A DNA stretch of 64,000 nt from Omphiscola glabra (taxonomy: Eukaryota; Mollusca; Gastropoda; Lymnaeidae): contig OZ024809.1 of the NCBI GenBank assembly GCA_964017045.1, positions 10,608,307 to 10,672,306 on the forward strand, read 5' to 3'. Numbering within the stretch: the stretch's first letter is position 1; every line of letters starts with the position of its first letter. Positions 11,821 to 23,540 of the stretch are shown piece by piece. The translations under genes were made by a program, and so were the position numbers. Under the pieces are notes generated by a model. That model worked only from the letters and a program-made list of their open reading frames with translations, ran no database searches and was not told the DNA's origin.

Positions 11821-12274
11821 CGATACAACTCACATAGTAAAGGAATCAAAGGAAAGCAAGGGACCTACATTGTAGTACAAGTTTACTGATAACTCTGTTC
11901 GGACAAAGCATCAATGGCCTCAATGTGGTCAAGGCGGCTGTAAGAGAAAGATATTAAAATTCTTTTGTTCCCCAATCTTGTCAGACTTTACCAAGGTGCT
12001 CCCCCCCCCTCAAGCTGTTGTACAATGAAACACCTGTAATTACACTATAATTATTGTCACCAAGGAAGTGTGTTAGTACCGAAAGATATACAAATTAATT
12101 TGTTTCCCCCACTCTTGTCAGTATGATATCTGAATGCTGAATGTTTCTGTAACTTTTTTTCATGTGACTTTTTTCCTAGCGACATTTGTGACTTTTTTAC
12201 GTGACATTTTGTCATGTGACCCCCCCCCCTCCCCGTGTGGGTCACATCACATGGAAATTGTGATGGGGATCAAC
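11821..12274. other. No gene seen
   Basis: Contains a short duplicated segment (cttgtcaga at 11977 and cttgtcagt at 12114) and C runs at 12001 and 12220. Confidence 0.4.
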
Positions 12275-12960
12275 AGAGGTAAGATAGAGTGATAGTAAGG
12301 AAGGAGTGAGAAAGGTAATAAGAGAGCTAGTAAGAGAGGTAGTAAGAGAGGTAAAAAGATAGTAATAAGAAAGGTAATAAAGGAGGTCGTAAGAAAGGAT
12401 GTAAGAGAGGTTGTAAGAGAGGTAATTAGAGAGGTATAAGAGAGTAATAAGAGAGGTAATAAGAGAGGTAATAAGATAGTAATAAGAGATGTAATAGTAG
12501 AGGCAATAAGAGAGGTAGTAAGGGAGTTATAAGAGAGTAAAAGAAGAGAGATGATTTGAAAGGTAATAAGAGAGGTAGAATTAGAGGCAATAAGAAAGGT
12601 AGTAAGAGAGGTAGAATTGGAGGCAATAAGAAAGGTAGTACGAGAGGTAGAATTAGAGGCAATAAGAAAGGTAATAAGAGAGGTAGAATTAGAGGCAATA
12701 AGAAAGGTAATAAGAGAGGTAGAATTAGAGGCAATAAGAAAGGTAGTAAGAGAGGTAGAATTAGAGGCAATAAGAAAGGTAGTAAGAGAGGTAGAATTAG
12801 AGGCAATAAGAAAGGTAATAAGAGAGGTAGAATTAGAGGCAATAAGAAAGGTAATAAGAGAGGTAGAATTAGAGGCAATAAGAAAGGTAATAAGAGAGGT
12901 AGAATTAGAGGCAATAAGAAAGGTAGTAAGAGAGGTAGTAAAAGACGTAATACGAGAGGG
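12275..12960. repeat. 12-bp repeat grading into a 36-bp minisatellite
   Basis: 12275-12555 is a loose 'aggtaataagag' repeat. 12556-12960 is about 11 homogeneous 36-bp units, 'aggtagaattagaggcaata' plus 'agaaaggtaataagag'. The unit is three diverged 12-mers. Open frames on both strands (Leu/Pro-rich, Lys/Arg/Gly-rich) are by-products. Confidence 0.94.
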
Positions 12961-13015
12961 AGGGAAAAGAGAGGGGTAGGGGTATCCGAGTAAGGCATAA
13001 AAAGGGGGGTGAGAA

Positions 13016-13166
13016 CAGTGGCGTAGTTAGGTTAGTGCCGCTCGGGGCATGCCTATAGATTTTTGCCGCCCCATCCACGAAAAAATCTGCTAATAGCCGA
13101 AAATGTTGCCCCTACATATAAGGAAAAAAGTGCCGCCCCCTCCGCCCCACCCATCCTACGCCCCTG
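13016..13166. mobile_element. hAT-like MITE (CAGTGGCGTAG type)
   Basis: It begins CAGTGGCGTAGTTAGG and ends CCTACGCCCCTG, inverted termini of a common invertebrate hAT type. The interior repeats 'tgccgcccc'. The flanking octamers ggtgagaa and tatgggaa agree at only five positions, so the target duplication is weak. Confidence 0.6.
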
Positions 13167-13433
13167 TATGGGAATGATACCCCCGGGAATGTGATAAGCA
13201 AGGTAGGTTACACCACATCCGCGTCATTGCTATTACAGGGAGGTATTACTGCAGTCTCATAACAAAGGGAGATAAACTCTTGACACTAATGGGAGCGATA
13301 GCCCATAATGACATGTCATTAGCTGCAGTTGTCATAACAGTACGAGCATGGCAGAGACGAAGGCATTTTTAAAAGTTGAATTAAACCAACTCCATAAATA
13401 GATATATTGAATAAAATTTGTAAAAGAGGCATT
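13167..13433. other. No gene seen
   Basis: Unique-looking sequence between a hAT MITE and a possible LTR. Confidence 0.4.
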
Positions 13434-13440
13434 TGTCACA

Positions 13441-14085
13441 AATGACTGGGAGGGGTACCGGACAAGGCTCCATTGTTCAGGTAATTTATAGGATGGGCGG
13501 AAACTGCTGGTAGTTTGGGGAGAGTATCGTTAAAGGGTCGAGGGTAAGGTTAATAGAGTCGTGCATCTTTTAGATTTGGGGATGTTTCTTTCCATGACTT
13601 CGCATGATAATTTGGGGGTTAACGATGGGAAATCATAATTGACCGGAAATTAGGGGGCAGGGATGGGCCACCTATGGAGGTAGAGAACTGTATATAAGAG
13701 AGAAGCCAGATGGGCAGTGGGAGTTGAGTTTAGTGACAGTTGAAGTTGGTAGTAGTTCGTTTTGTTGGAAGTAGAGAGAAAAGAGCTAAGATAGCAGTTG
13801 TTAGGGAATAGTTGCAAGAGAGACCAGGAGACGACAATTGACTAGAGGAACATAGAAGTAGTTGAGACGAAACAGTGAACAGTCTAGAAACAGTCATAGC
13901 GTTGGAAATTCATATAGGTAGCTGACAATCAGTGAAGATTACAGAAGAACCTTTTTATCATAGTAATAAACATATTATTTTCATCATCTGGACACCTGGA
14001 GTTGGAGTTGATCAGTTTACGTTTGTCTACGTTGTGCTTTTGTCTGTCCCAACGCCTAGATACCCACAATATAAATCACAGAGAG
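13441..14085 (+). mobile_element. Possible solo LTR
   Basis: A TATA box (ctgtatataagag at 13689) is followed 270 bp later by AATAAA at 13965 and the segment ends near aatcaca, an arrangement seen in retroviral-type LTRs. A candidate start is tgtcaca at 13434. No matching 5-bp duplication or internal region was found, so it could also be a promoter of another kind. Confidence 0.3.
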
Positions 14086-14264
14086 GAGCGGTCCTGTACT
14101 GATTACTACTACATCAATGCAGTCTGTGATAAGTCAGGACCGGAGCCCTCCTCCGTAACAACCGTTCTGTGACAGCATTCGAACGTGATTTTTTGTCAGT
14201 GGTCTTTTGAAACAGCTACAGTTAAAGTGAATAAGGTGAGAATTAGCTAAAGAAAAAAAAGAAT

Positions 14265-14640
14265 GAGCTACAGAAACAGCTGTGGCAAAAGAGGATGTGA
14301 TACAGAAACAGCTGTGGCAAAATAGGATGTGATACAGAAAAAGCTGTGGCAAAGGAGGATGTGATACAGAAACAGCTGTGGTAAAAGAGGATGTGATACA
14401 GAAACAGCTGTGACAAAAGAGTATGTGATACAGAAACAGCTGTGGCAAAAGAGGATGTGATACAGAAACAGCTGTGGCAAAAGAGGATGTGATACGGAAA
14501 CAGCTGTGGCAAAAGAGGATGTGATACAGAATCAGCTGTGGCAAAAGAGGATGTGATACAGAAACAGATGTGGCAAAAGAGGATGTGATACAGAAACAGC
14601 TGTGGCAAAAGAGGATGTGATACAGAAACAGCTGTGGACA
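14265..14640. repeat. 32-bp minisatellite, about 12 copies
   Basis: The core is 'gtggcaaaagaggatgtgat' plus 'acagaaacagct'. The unit is not a multiple of three, so all minus-strand frames stay open with the same permuted peptide. Confidence 0.95.
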
Positions 14641-14915
14641 AAAGAGAATATGACAGAGAAACAACTGTGGTCAAAAGAGAATATGACAGAGAAACAACTG
14701 TGGCAAAAGAGGATGTGATACAGAAACAGCTGTGGACAAAAGAGAATATGACAGAGAAACAACTGTGGTCAAAAGAGAATATGACAGAGAAACAACTGTG
14801 GTCAAAAGAGAATATGACAGAGAAACAACTGTGGTCAAAAGAGAATATGACAGAGAAACAACTGTGGTCAAAAGAGAATATGACAGAAAAACAGCTGTGG
14901 CAAAAGAGAATGTGA
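14633..14915. repeat. 33-bp minisatellite derived from the adjacent 32-bp array
   Basis: The core is 'gtggtcaaaagagaatatga' plus 'cagagaaacaact'. One old 32-bp unit is interleaved at 14700-14735. The one-base longer unit restores the triplet frame. Confidence 0.94.
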
Positions 14916-16225
14916 TTGCAATACGTTACCAGTGCTATACACAGCCGGTCTAGGGCAGACGGTGAACTATGGCTGTCAATCAATCACCCCCCGTTAACTC
15001 CACCCTCAGACTGACAGCATCAACCCCTGAGACACAAACCCCGTCATGTCAATGAACTGAACTTATTGATCCCATAAGGCTGTGGTTCAGATCGCTCATT
15101 TTATGGCCTTTTACATTTTAGAGTTTTTTAGAATATAAGAACTATGCGTCGATAAATCCAAGCGGACTTATGATGTTTGCATAAGTGTTGAAACAATTGA
15201 ATTGACTAAATAGAGTTTTCCCCCTTCCTTTCTTTTATTGGTACCAACAATTACTATTTTCTCTGTTCAAGTTGGACCATTTTTAATTTTTTTTTGTTTT
15301 TACAAAAAAAAAATTGATCCTTGACATTGGACCCACCAACTTACCTTTGACTTTGCACCCAAATGAACTCTTAGCAACCAAATTAAATGCAACGAACGAT
15401 AGTGGAATTTTCTATTATACACACACATATATATCCATATGTCCATCTATCGATCCATCCATCCATCCATCGATTCATTCATTCGTTCCTGGTTCGCCGA
15501 CTTTACAAGATTATATATCATTTTGTACTTGATTTAGTGCTCTCATTCATATTACCCCCCCCCCCCTCAGCCAGAGTTCCAGTAAGACACATCGCCAATT
15601 TTGACCCGCTTCGTTAAACTCCACTCTCCATATCAAACATTTCCCCAACGCCCCCCACCAACTACTACTGGACACAAACCGCATGTCCAGTTGAGGCATT
15701 CGTATCATTTGACCCACATTTTTCACTGAAATCGCGAGGTCTTTAAAATACAAAACCCAACGAAGTCCGAGATATAACGAGACCCCAAAACATAGAAAAC
15801 TGCTCAGTCCAAAATATCTGGCGTACAATTAAACCATTGTTTTCAGTTTGCCCGACGGGTTATTATTGTTTCATAACCTGGGAATGGCAACTGAGCGGCA
15901 CAAATGTGGAGCTGGGGGGGGGGGGGGCGCGGGGGACATTTTCGTGTTTGCTGGGACGAATGCGGTCTTTTAGTTAAAATAACAAGACAGTATCACGTGA
16001 CACGAAGAAGACATCCCATTGTTTTCCGGATGCGATTTTAGCCGCGTTTTTAGCCCACGAAAAACAAAAAGCATTTCCACGTCCAACAATATCAAGACAA
16101 ATTGAAACACGACAATTGAACGAAGACAAAATAAAACACGACAATTGAACACACAAACATTTGGTGCGGGGAATTTTTTATAAAAGTTTTGTTATAAAAT
16201 TAAATTGCATTTAGCATCCGACACG
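14916..16225. other. No gene; simple repeats
   Basis: A (catc)n microsatellite lies at 15440-15480, a C run at 15556, a G run at 15907-15923, and a twice-repeated 'aaacacgacaattgaac' at 16105-16150. No domain seen in the short open frames. Confidence 0.5.
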
Positions 16226-16254
16226 CACATCTCATAACTTCAAATTTCTTCTAG

Positions 16255-16405
16255 AACGTTCCATATCTACATGATATATCCTACAACAATATCTCCATAT
16301 ATCTATGACACATCCGGGTCATCCCACAAAAATATCTCCATATATCCATTACATATCCCATAGCCATATATCAATTACAACCATATATCCATGACATATC
16401 CGAAA
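16255..16405. repeat. Degenerate ~25-bp repeat
   Basis: Loose copies around 'atatctccatatatcc' and 'catgacatatcc'. Confidence 0.6.
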
Positions 16406-16489
16406 ACCAGAAGCTTTATCAGAAGTGGGTCAAATGGCCCAACGACAGACGCTCCTAACTTTTAATACAATGGAGTAATCTATACGTTT

Positions 16490-17075
16490 TAAATCTGGTG
16501 TTGCGTAAGCGACCGCGTCCTCGAAGAAATTCGGGGGTGTCCACATGGGGTTTTGCCTCTTCGCGGCGTGGCGGACTAGTAGGGGGGACTTGTCCACCCG
16601 AAGCTAAAAAACCCCGGCCAAACGCATGACTCCCAACGCAACGGGAGCTGCCACTAACATGATTACTTGTTGCTGTTAATGGGTATGAGGCTTGGGTGGC
16701 CCTCAAAACCCATGCCGATGATTTTAACTACGCGGCCGTGAGAAAGCCGCCCCTAGGCAACCGTTTCGTCCCGCCACTACCAACGTCCCGACCGAAAGAC
16801 TCCCTGGGCGGTGGGGGTTGGTAACGCAACACCAAACCACCGGAGTGGAAGCAAAGCCGTCCTGACCCACAGAGAGTTAACTGCGGACGCTTTAAACGCA
16901 GCGTCCTCGGTCGACCGGGCCTCCTCTAGGTCAAGGGGGAGGTTCCCGGCGCCCTCCCGCACGGGCTGGAGTCGGGTTAAGTCCTTCAGTGCTCTGGTTT
17001 GTGTGGGGGAGCGCCGGGGGGGGGGGGCATTAAGAGCTCACGCTCGACGGCCCACCGATTCCATCTCTTATGCGA
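16490..17075. other. GC-rich island of unknown origin
   Basis: This segment is far richer in GC and CpG than its neighbours and is bounded on both sides by acgttttaaat-type sequence (16485 and 17079). Frames of 60-100 codons are open on both strands, as expected from composition alone. I recognise no domain. A transposon fragment, such as the GC-rich 5' part of a LINE, is possible. Confidence 0.35.
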
Positions 17076-17133
17076 CATACGTTTTAAATTTACACCTTTT
17101 TTTTTGTTGAATTTCTCGATTATTCCAGCAGCT

Positions 17134-17256
17134 GTAGTTCAACTGCCAGGATAATGTGGACTGCCAGGATAATGTGGACTGCCAGGATAATGCGGACTGC
17201 CACGATAATGTGGACTGCCAGGATAATGTGGACTGCCAGGATAATGTGGACAGGAT
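17134..17256. repeat. 18-bp minisatellite, about 7 copies
   Basis: The unit is 'ctgccaggataatgtgga'. Confidence 0.93.
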
Positions 17257-17381
17257 ATTTCCTTATCAACTTCGTCTCCTGGCTTCCCACTTTCAGCGCT
17301 TCGAGAGTTTATTCACAGTTTGAATCTATCTCCTACCTCAGAATGTCTCGTTAGCTTATTCGAGTCGGCTTGGTGCTATTT

Positions 17382-17497
17382 AAAAAAAAAAAAAAAGAAA
17401 AAAAAGAAATTCACCCGGACGATCCAGGACGAATTCGAACCGCTGCCTCCTGGGCCAGGTGCAGAAGACGTTAACTGCTGCACAACGAGGCATTGTA
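17382..17497 (-). mobile_element. tRNA-like SINE or tRNA pseudogene
   Basis: The minus strand starts near gcctcgttgtgcagcagtta (A-box-like) and has a good B-box-like ggttcgaattc. It ends in a long T tract, as a Pol III transcript would. The anticodon arm does not fold into a proper cloverleaf, so it is not called as a tRNA gene. Confidence 0.35.
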
Positions 17498-17572
17498 TCA
17501 ACTGGTGTTCTTGTGGCGTATACCAGACACTCCCCCCCCCCCCCCCTTCGGCACAGTAGTAAACATAATTAC

Positions 17573-18012
17573 AACTCTTATACAACATAGCTATTTAGAA
17601 CTGCAATCTGCTAATGTTAAACATATACAGCCCCTTTTGTACTATAACTTTCTAGAACTGCAGTAAGCTAGTAGTTAAGTAACACATACAGCCCCTTTTG
17701 TACTATAGCTTTCTAGAACTGCAGTAAGCTAGTAGTTAAGTAGCACATACATCCCCTTATGCGCCATAACTTTCTAGAACTGCAGTAAGCTAATAGTTAA
17801 GTAACACATACAGCCACTTATGCGCCATAACTTTCTAGAACTGCTGTAAGCCAGTAGTTAAGTAACACATACAGCCCCATATGCGCCATAACTTTCTAGA
17901 ACTGCAGTAAGCCAGTAGTTAAGTAACACATACAGCCCCATATGCGCCATAACTTTCTAGAACTGCAGTAAGCCAGTAGTTAAGTAACACATACAGCCCC
18001 ATAACTTCCTAT
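17573..18012. repeat. 60/61-bp minisatellite, about 7 copies
   Basis: The core is 'agaactgcagtaagctagta' and 'gttaagtaacacatacagcc'. The first copies have 'cttttgtactata'; later ones have 'atatgcgccata'. Confidence 0.93.
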
Positions 18013-18840
18013 AACTGCGTTTCTGAACAAACAACCGAGTGATTAAGAATCGTCTAGTAAATAACGAGGAAAAGTTAACGACCTCCATTAGAAAATGTCA
18101 GACGTTCTTGACGTTTGTTGTTCGGCGACCATATAAACAACCCAGTGTTGACATGGGAGGGTGGGGGAAAGAGCGGGGTGCTTGGGAGGAAGATGGTTGT
18201 GAGGACAGGCGGTCAAACATCACGTGACACTTCGGTCGTTTGGTCTAAGAGGAAAAATGGCGAACTTTCCCCCGGGAAGGAGCGTTACAACAACATATTG
18301 CGAGTGGGGAGGGGCAAGGCAGTCACTATTGGTCAATATGAGGAAAAATCGTTAAATGATCGAGTCTGCAGATGGAGTTGATGACCCTTGACCACAAGTA
18401 ACTCCAGGCAACTGGGCACAGCCAAAGAAACACAAGTGGACCGAATGACCTTTTATAGTGGTCGTGCTTGATTTCATCCAGCTGGTCATGATGTTATCTA
18501 CCTGTGTCACTTTGACCTGCCCACCAAACCAGGGACGGGAATGTACCGGCTGGCCCGCTTACCTGTGGCCTTTTGGATAAGGTTTTAACATAAACAGACA
18601 GGTACAAGGATGGTCACTCCAGCCCCTAGTCAAGGGGTTGTCAACCTCTATACACCCGTGGAGCGTTGAAAAGAAAATCTCCATATTGTGTGGACCACTA
18701 ACGCAGATACAAAGATAGCGTCCCTTGTATCACTTAGCGTAATATCACCTACTAGGGCTTAACCAGGGGCAGTTCTTTTATACCGGGTCCGGGTATTTAG
18801 TGTAAATAAACGAAGGGTCCAAATGTTACAAACAATAGGG
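18013..18840. other. No gene seen
   Basis: Unique-looking sequence; 60-88 codon frames near 18039-18381 show no recognisable domain. Confidence 0.45.
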
Positions 18841-19050
18841 CTAAAGACAGTCCTATAGACAGTCCTATAGACAGTCCTACAGACAGTGCTACAGACAGTC
18901 CTACAGACAGTCCAATAGACAGTCCTACAGACAATCCTACAGACAGTCCTATAGACAGTCCTATAGACAGTCCTACAGACAGTCCTACAGGCAGTCCTAC
19001 AGACAGTCCAATAGACAGTCCTACAGACAGCCCTACAGATAGTCCTACAC
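18841..19050. repeat. 12-bp minisatellite, about 17 copies
   Basis: The unit is 'agacagtcctac' with tat/tac and cca variants. Confidence 0.94.
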
Positions 19051-19185
19051 CTTACCCGTGGCTCTTTATTGACTATTATAATAGTCGCCTACCAAAGATT
19101 TCAACCTTCTTACACGAGTTCAACCGTCACGCACGACGCTCCCTGGTTGCAAGCATTTTTTCACTCAGCACTATTAACATAAAGA

Positions 19186-19440
19186 TGTTGCATCAGAATA
19201 GTAATAATAATAATAATAAAGTTTATTGTGAAAATCACGCTTCATCCCCAAAGGCTCGAATCGCGGTACAAAGTCAACCACACCAAAAGAGAATGAAACA
19301 ATCTTCACCTTACCACACCTAAACACAAGCCGTACCAACACACAAACTACATACGAGCACACCAGTTCAAAGTCCTTCATCCCATCGCAGGCACAAACAA
19401 CACAAGCCAATAGACACCAAGGAGACAAGGGAAGGAAGCA
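19186..19440 (-). mobile_element. Probable 3' end of a non-LTR retrotransposon
   Basis: On the minus strand the segment ends gtgattttcacaataaac followed by a (TTA)n tract at 19196-19219. AATAAA plus a short simple-repeat tail is typical of CR1/L2-like LINE 3' ends. No reverse-transcriptase frame is present upstream, so this is a 5'-truncated copy at best. Confidence 0.45.
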
Positions 19441-19515
19441 GCCACAACAGAAGCTTACATAAATAACATATATTTCTGCTTAAGGTTATTTTGGTTTTTT
19501 CGTATCCAGAAATTT

Positions 19516-19662
19516 GTAGGTGAGTGAAACTACCCGCAGTATGTGAGTGAGACTACCCGGCAGTATGTGAGTGAGACTACCCGGCAGTATGTTAGTGAAA
19601 CTACCCGGCAGTATTTGAGTGAAACTACCCGGCAGTATGTGAGTGAAAATACCCGTCGGTAT
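19516..19662. repeat. 24/25-bp minisatellite, about 6 copies
   Basis: The core is 'gtatgtgagtgagactaccc' plus 'ggca'. Confidence 0.9.
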
Positions 19663-20356
19663 AGGTAGGTTTCAACAATGTATCAAAAACATTTTTATTT
19701 ACTTTAAGGAAGCTATTTTTATTCTCTCCTTTTCTTTTGCTCAACTAATTTTTCTCAAAAATAATTATTCATCTCAAGAAAAAGATTACATTATAATTTA
19801 GTTTTGTTAAAAATTTACTGGATAACTAAGATTCACGACATTTTAGTGGCACTTCAGTTTAAGAATCGATTAGGGGCAATGATTGCCAACCCATGCCGTG
19901 CTCTAGAATATAATTGGCTGGATGCATTGAATAGATCATATAGAATAAGAAATACTATAACGCAACCAGAAATTGAACGTGTGACTTGCGGGCGACTTAT
20001 TAGAAGACAAAGAACCACGTGTGCTGCCAGGCACTTCCACTTGTCCAGAGGTTGATGTGTGGACACAACTAGACGTTGAACCCCCGACGTCCGTGTGTGT
20101 AGGCGAGGAGGCTTTGTGTCGTACAACACGGACACCGAGTTATTTCCTGTTACAAATATTGATGACCAACAGACTGACCAAACACCGGCGGTCAGAGACC
20201 GGCATCAGGGGAGCTTCACGATTGGTTGCAACAGAGCTTGTGACAGGTTAGTTCCGGGACCGGTGAGGCCAACTGTCCCTGTCCCGGGACTCTATCACAA
20301 ACGTCATGGAACCCGCATCCTTGTGTTGGGGTCGAATTCCGGAGACGTAGCTGGGC
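19663..20356. other. No gene seen
   Basis: Overlapping open frames of 64-93 codons on both strands around 19804-20410 are not supported by a domain or by splice signals. Confidence 0.4.
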
Positions 20357-20397
20357 TGTAGTAGAGTGTCCACAATACGCCCTCAGATGTAGTAGAG

Positions 20398-20592
20398 CAG
20401 CGGTTCTCAACCTGTGGGTCGCGACCTTTTAGGGGGTCACGCGACCCTTTCCCAGGGGTCACCTAAGACCATCTGAAAACCCATATACTCTACTGTTATG
20501 AAGTAGAAACAAAAATAATTTTGTTGCTGGGGGTCGCCACAACATGGGGAAGTGTATTAAGGGGTCGCGGTATTAGGATTTAAGAACCACTG
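20398..20592 (+). mobile_element. SPIN-like hAT MITE, 195 bp
   Basis: It begins CAGCGGTTCTCAACCTGTGG and ends AAGAACCACTG. Target duplications are tagtagag (20390-20397) and tagtatag (20593-20600), matching at 7 of 8. It shares all blocks with the 63526 copy at roughly 85% identity by eye and has no coding capacity. A 31-bp host sequence (core gtgtccacaatacgccctca) is present on both sides. Confidence 0.88.
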
Positions 20593-20633
20593 TAGTATAG
20601 TGTCCACAATACGCCCTCAGATGTAGTAGATTC

Positions 20634-21239
20634 CCAACCAATAAGCCCTCATCTCTAGTTGCGTGCCCACCAATATACCCAGCTACCTGAAATATGTACG
20701 AAATAAACTTGTTCGAACGGAAATTTGCGCCCCTAGCACCCAGTGACCTCGTGTGGACGCGTTATTAATTTTGCAAGCTTGCTCACACCTGGTCTATTTT
20801 TAGCTCTTCGGCTCATTAACGCTTCATGACTCATTTCTAGTGCTCCCTGTCACATGATTAACACAGTAGGTCAAACCAGGCACTTCAAAATCAAACATTT
20901 CTTTCGGTCATCATGACTTATGTATGCCACCTGGTAAAATAGTATAAACTACGCCATGACCGTTTCCTGTGAGCAAAATGAGGAGCGAGGGTTGGTGACT
21001 TAGCGTGAGGCCAGAAACCTCACCCGTAAAAAAAAAAATTCCACAGAAACGTCAACAGGAAGAAAAAACACTGATAAGATAGGGCTCTTCCACAAAAAGA
21101 GATATGAATAAGCCTTGCTGCCAAGACCAGGGTATACAAGAAGCCTCAAAGCCAAGGACCCTCGTTTCAAAAGCAATAAATAAACAAAGGATTGCTCCAA
21201 CTGATCACCGTCTATAGATGTATAGTTCAATAAAAACTC
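20634..21239. other. No gene seen
   Basis: An 84-codon minus-strand frame at 21000-21254 (aromatic- and Leu-rich) has no recognisable family and ends in the repeat that follows. Confidence 0.4.
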
Positions 21240-22303
21240 AGATCTGATCACCATCTGGTTTAGACAAGACTCATATCTGATCGCCCCAAGACAAGACTAT
21301 CTGATCGCCATGTAGTTTAGACATAACTCATATCTGATCACCATCTTGTTTAGACATATCTCATATCTGATCACCATCTTGTTTAGACAAGACTCATATA
21401 TGATCACCATCTAGTTCAGACAAGACTCAGATGTGATCACCAACTAGTTTAGACACGATTTAGATGTGATCACCATCTAGTTTAGACACTACTCAGATCT
21501 GATCACCATCTAGTTCAGACAAGACTCAGATGTGATCACCATCTAGTTTAGACACGATTTAGATGTGATCACCATCTAGTTTAGACACAACTAAGATTTG
21601 ATCACATCTAGTTTAGACACGACTCAGATCTGATCACCATCTAATTTAGATACGACTCAGGTGTGATCACCATCTAGTTTAGACACGACTCAGGTGTGAT
21701 CACCATCTAGTTTAGATACGACTAAGATCTGATCACCATCTAGTTTAGATACGACTAAGATCTGATCACCATCTAGTTTAGATACGACTAAGATCTGATC
21801 ACATCTAGTTTAGATACGACTAAGATCTGATCACCATCTAGTTTAGATACGACTCAGATCTGATCAACATCTAGTTTAGATACGACTAAGATCTGATCAC
21901 CATCTAGTTTAGATACGACTAAGATCTGATCACATCTAGTTTAGATACGACTAAGATCTGATCACCATCTAGTTTAGATACGACTCAGATCTGATCAACA
22001 TCTAGTTTAGATACGACTAAGATCTGATCACCATCTAGTTTAGATACGACTCATATATGATCACCATCTAGTTTAGATACGACTAAGATCTGATCACCAT
22101 CTAGTTTAGATACGACTCATATATGATCACCATCTAGTTTAGATACGACTAAGATCTGATCACCATCTAGTTTAGATACGACTCATATATGATCACCATC
22201 TAGTTTAGATGCGACTAAGATCTGATCACCATCTAGTTTAGATACGACTCATATATGATCACCATCTAGTTTAGATACGACTAAGATCCGATCACCAGAT
22301 TAG
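21240..22303. repeat. 33-bp minisatellite, about 32 copies, with higher-order structure
   Basis: The core is 'gatctgatcaccatctagtt' plus 'tagatacgactaa'. The left third is diverged, the centre has 31-bp deletion variants (gatctgatcacatctag), and the right end alternates two variants (actaagatc and actcatata) as a 66-bp repeat. Confidence 0.96.
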
Positions 22304-23395
22304 ACGACTAAAGCACAGCAATCTCCGGGAACCGACCGAGCAAAAAAAAAATAGGAGTTTGGTAACACCTTGAGAAATAAGTTCAAGATGCTGCAGGACC
22401 AAACAGATAGAAGTTCAATAGGAAAAACTTCCCACTATCAGGCCGTCCTAAAAGTATGGTTTCGCCAACCATGGTGTAGCTGCTCTCGGATAGGTTTGGT
22501 GGAAATCTCCTTATCCTCCGCACGGCCGGCGTGTTTTGCAGGCAAAGTTTGAATCACGACCACAAGTACACCATTGTTTGCCGCACCAACTGCACCACTG
22601 TTCGTTGGTAATGCGTGGACGTTTTGTAAGCACGTCTCTGTATCTTTGTTTTAATCACGTGACAGCTGCGTCAGTATGACTCTCAACAATTAAATCGTGA
22701 TGGTAAAACGTACGCCCGTACGCTAAATTCTTTCATGGTATCAGAAACCAGTGAGCATGTCAGCATAATACTAACCGCTATACATGGTTCTGGTTGCACG
22801 TACTGCAATTTGCGTATGTCTCAAAAAGACAGTATTTAATCAGAATTATTATTTTAAGTAATATTTATATTATGTAAATTTAATGTGTACTTTATGAATG
22901 TGTATTTTTTAAATTGAACCGATAAAGGCATATGACGAAACGTTTGACTTTGTGTGGCCAAAATGATGAGCTGAAGGTGTAACGCTTTATTAACACAGAT
23001 TGTTTGTGACTCATTAATCTACTTAGTAGTTTTATCACAGTCCAACACTTCTAGAATTGAACAAAATCAACATCTCATTAATTTAAGATTGAAATACAGA
23101 AGAAGCGCGCTGGCAGCACGTTCGATTATCCGGACTGATATCTCAAGACTCTATAGAAGTGTATAATGTACTTCTGCACGAATTCACCACGATGACAATT
23201 TGACTTAGGTCAAAGACAAACACTTAGCAGAAACCGCGATGAACAAACTTGATGTTCGGGATCAGAGATCTTTGAAACATTACACCTGTTTATATTTTAT
23301 ATTCAAATTGCTTTTATTTAAACACATTTAGTATGTCATTCCAATTTTGGGAAAGTAGATAATTCGGACCAAGTTCGTTCAAGATTAGTCCGGAG
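22304..23395. other. No gene seen
   Basis: AT-rich, unique-looking sequence without RNA genes or recognisable coding regions. Confidence 0.45.
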
Positions 23396-23540
23396 AATCG
23401 AGTTTTCACTGTATTTCACTACCTATTGATAGTCGAGTCTTCACTATATTTCACTACCTCTTGATATGCGATTTTTCACTGTATTTCACAAGCATATAGT
23501 GATAGTCGAGTCTTCACTGTATTTGACTAGCTATTAATCT
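23396..23540. repeat. ~38-bp repeat, 3-4 degenerate copies
   Basis: The core is 'gagtcttcactgtatttcac' plus 'tacctattgatag'. Confidence 0.75.

Noticed and set aside
12426..12998. 190-codon Leu/Pro-rich minus-strand frame and Lys/Gly/Arg-rich plus-strand frames
   Set aside because: Products of the 36-bp array, whose unit is a multiple of three and happens to lack stops.
14134..14983. 176- and 246-codon Cys/Phe/Ser-rich minus-strand frames that look like membrane proteins
   Set aside because: They are permuted readings of the 32-bp and 33-bp arrays.
16455..17110. Several open frames in the GC-rich island as candidate genes
   Set aside because: Few stops are expected in GC-rich DNA; no domain, and frames on both strands are equally open.
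17410..17497. A functional tRNA gene
   Set aside because: B box is good but acceptor and anticodon stems do not pair; reported only as a SINE or pseudogene.
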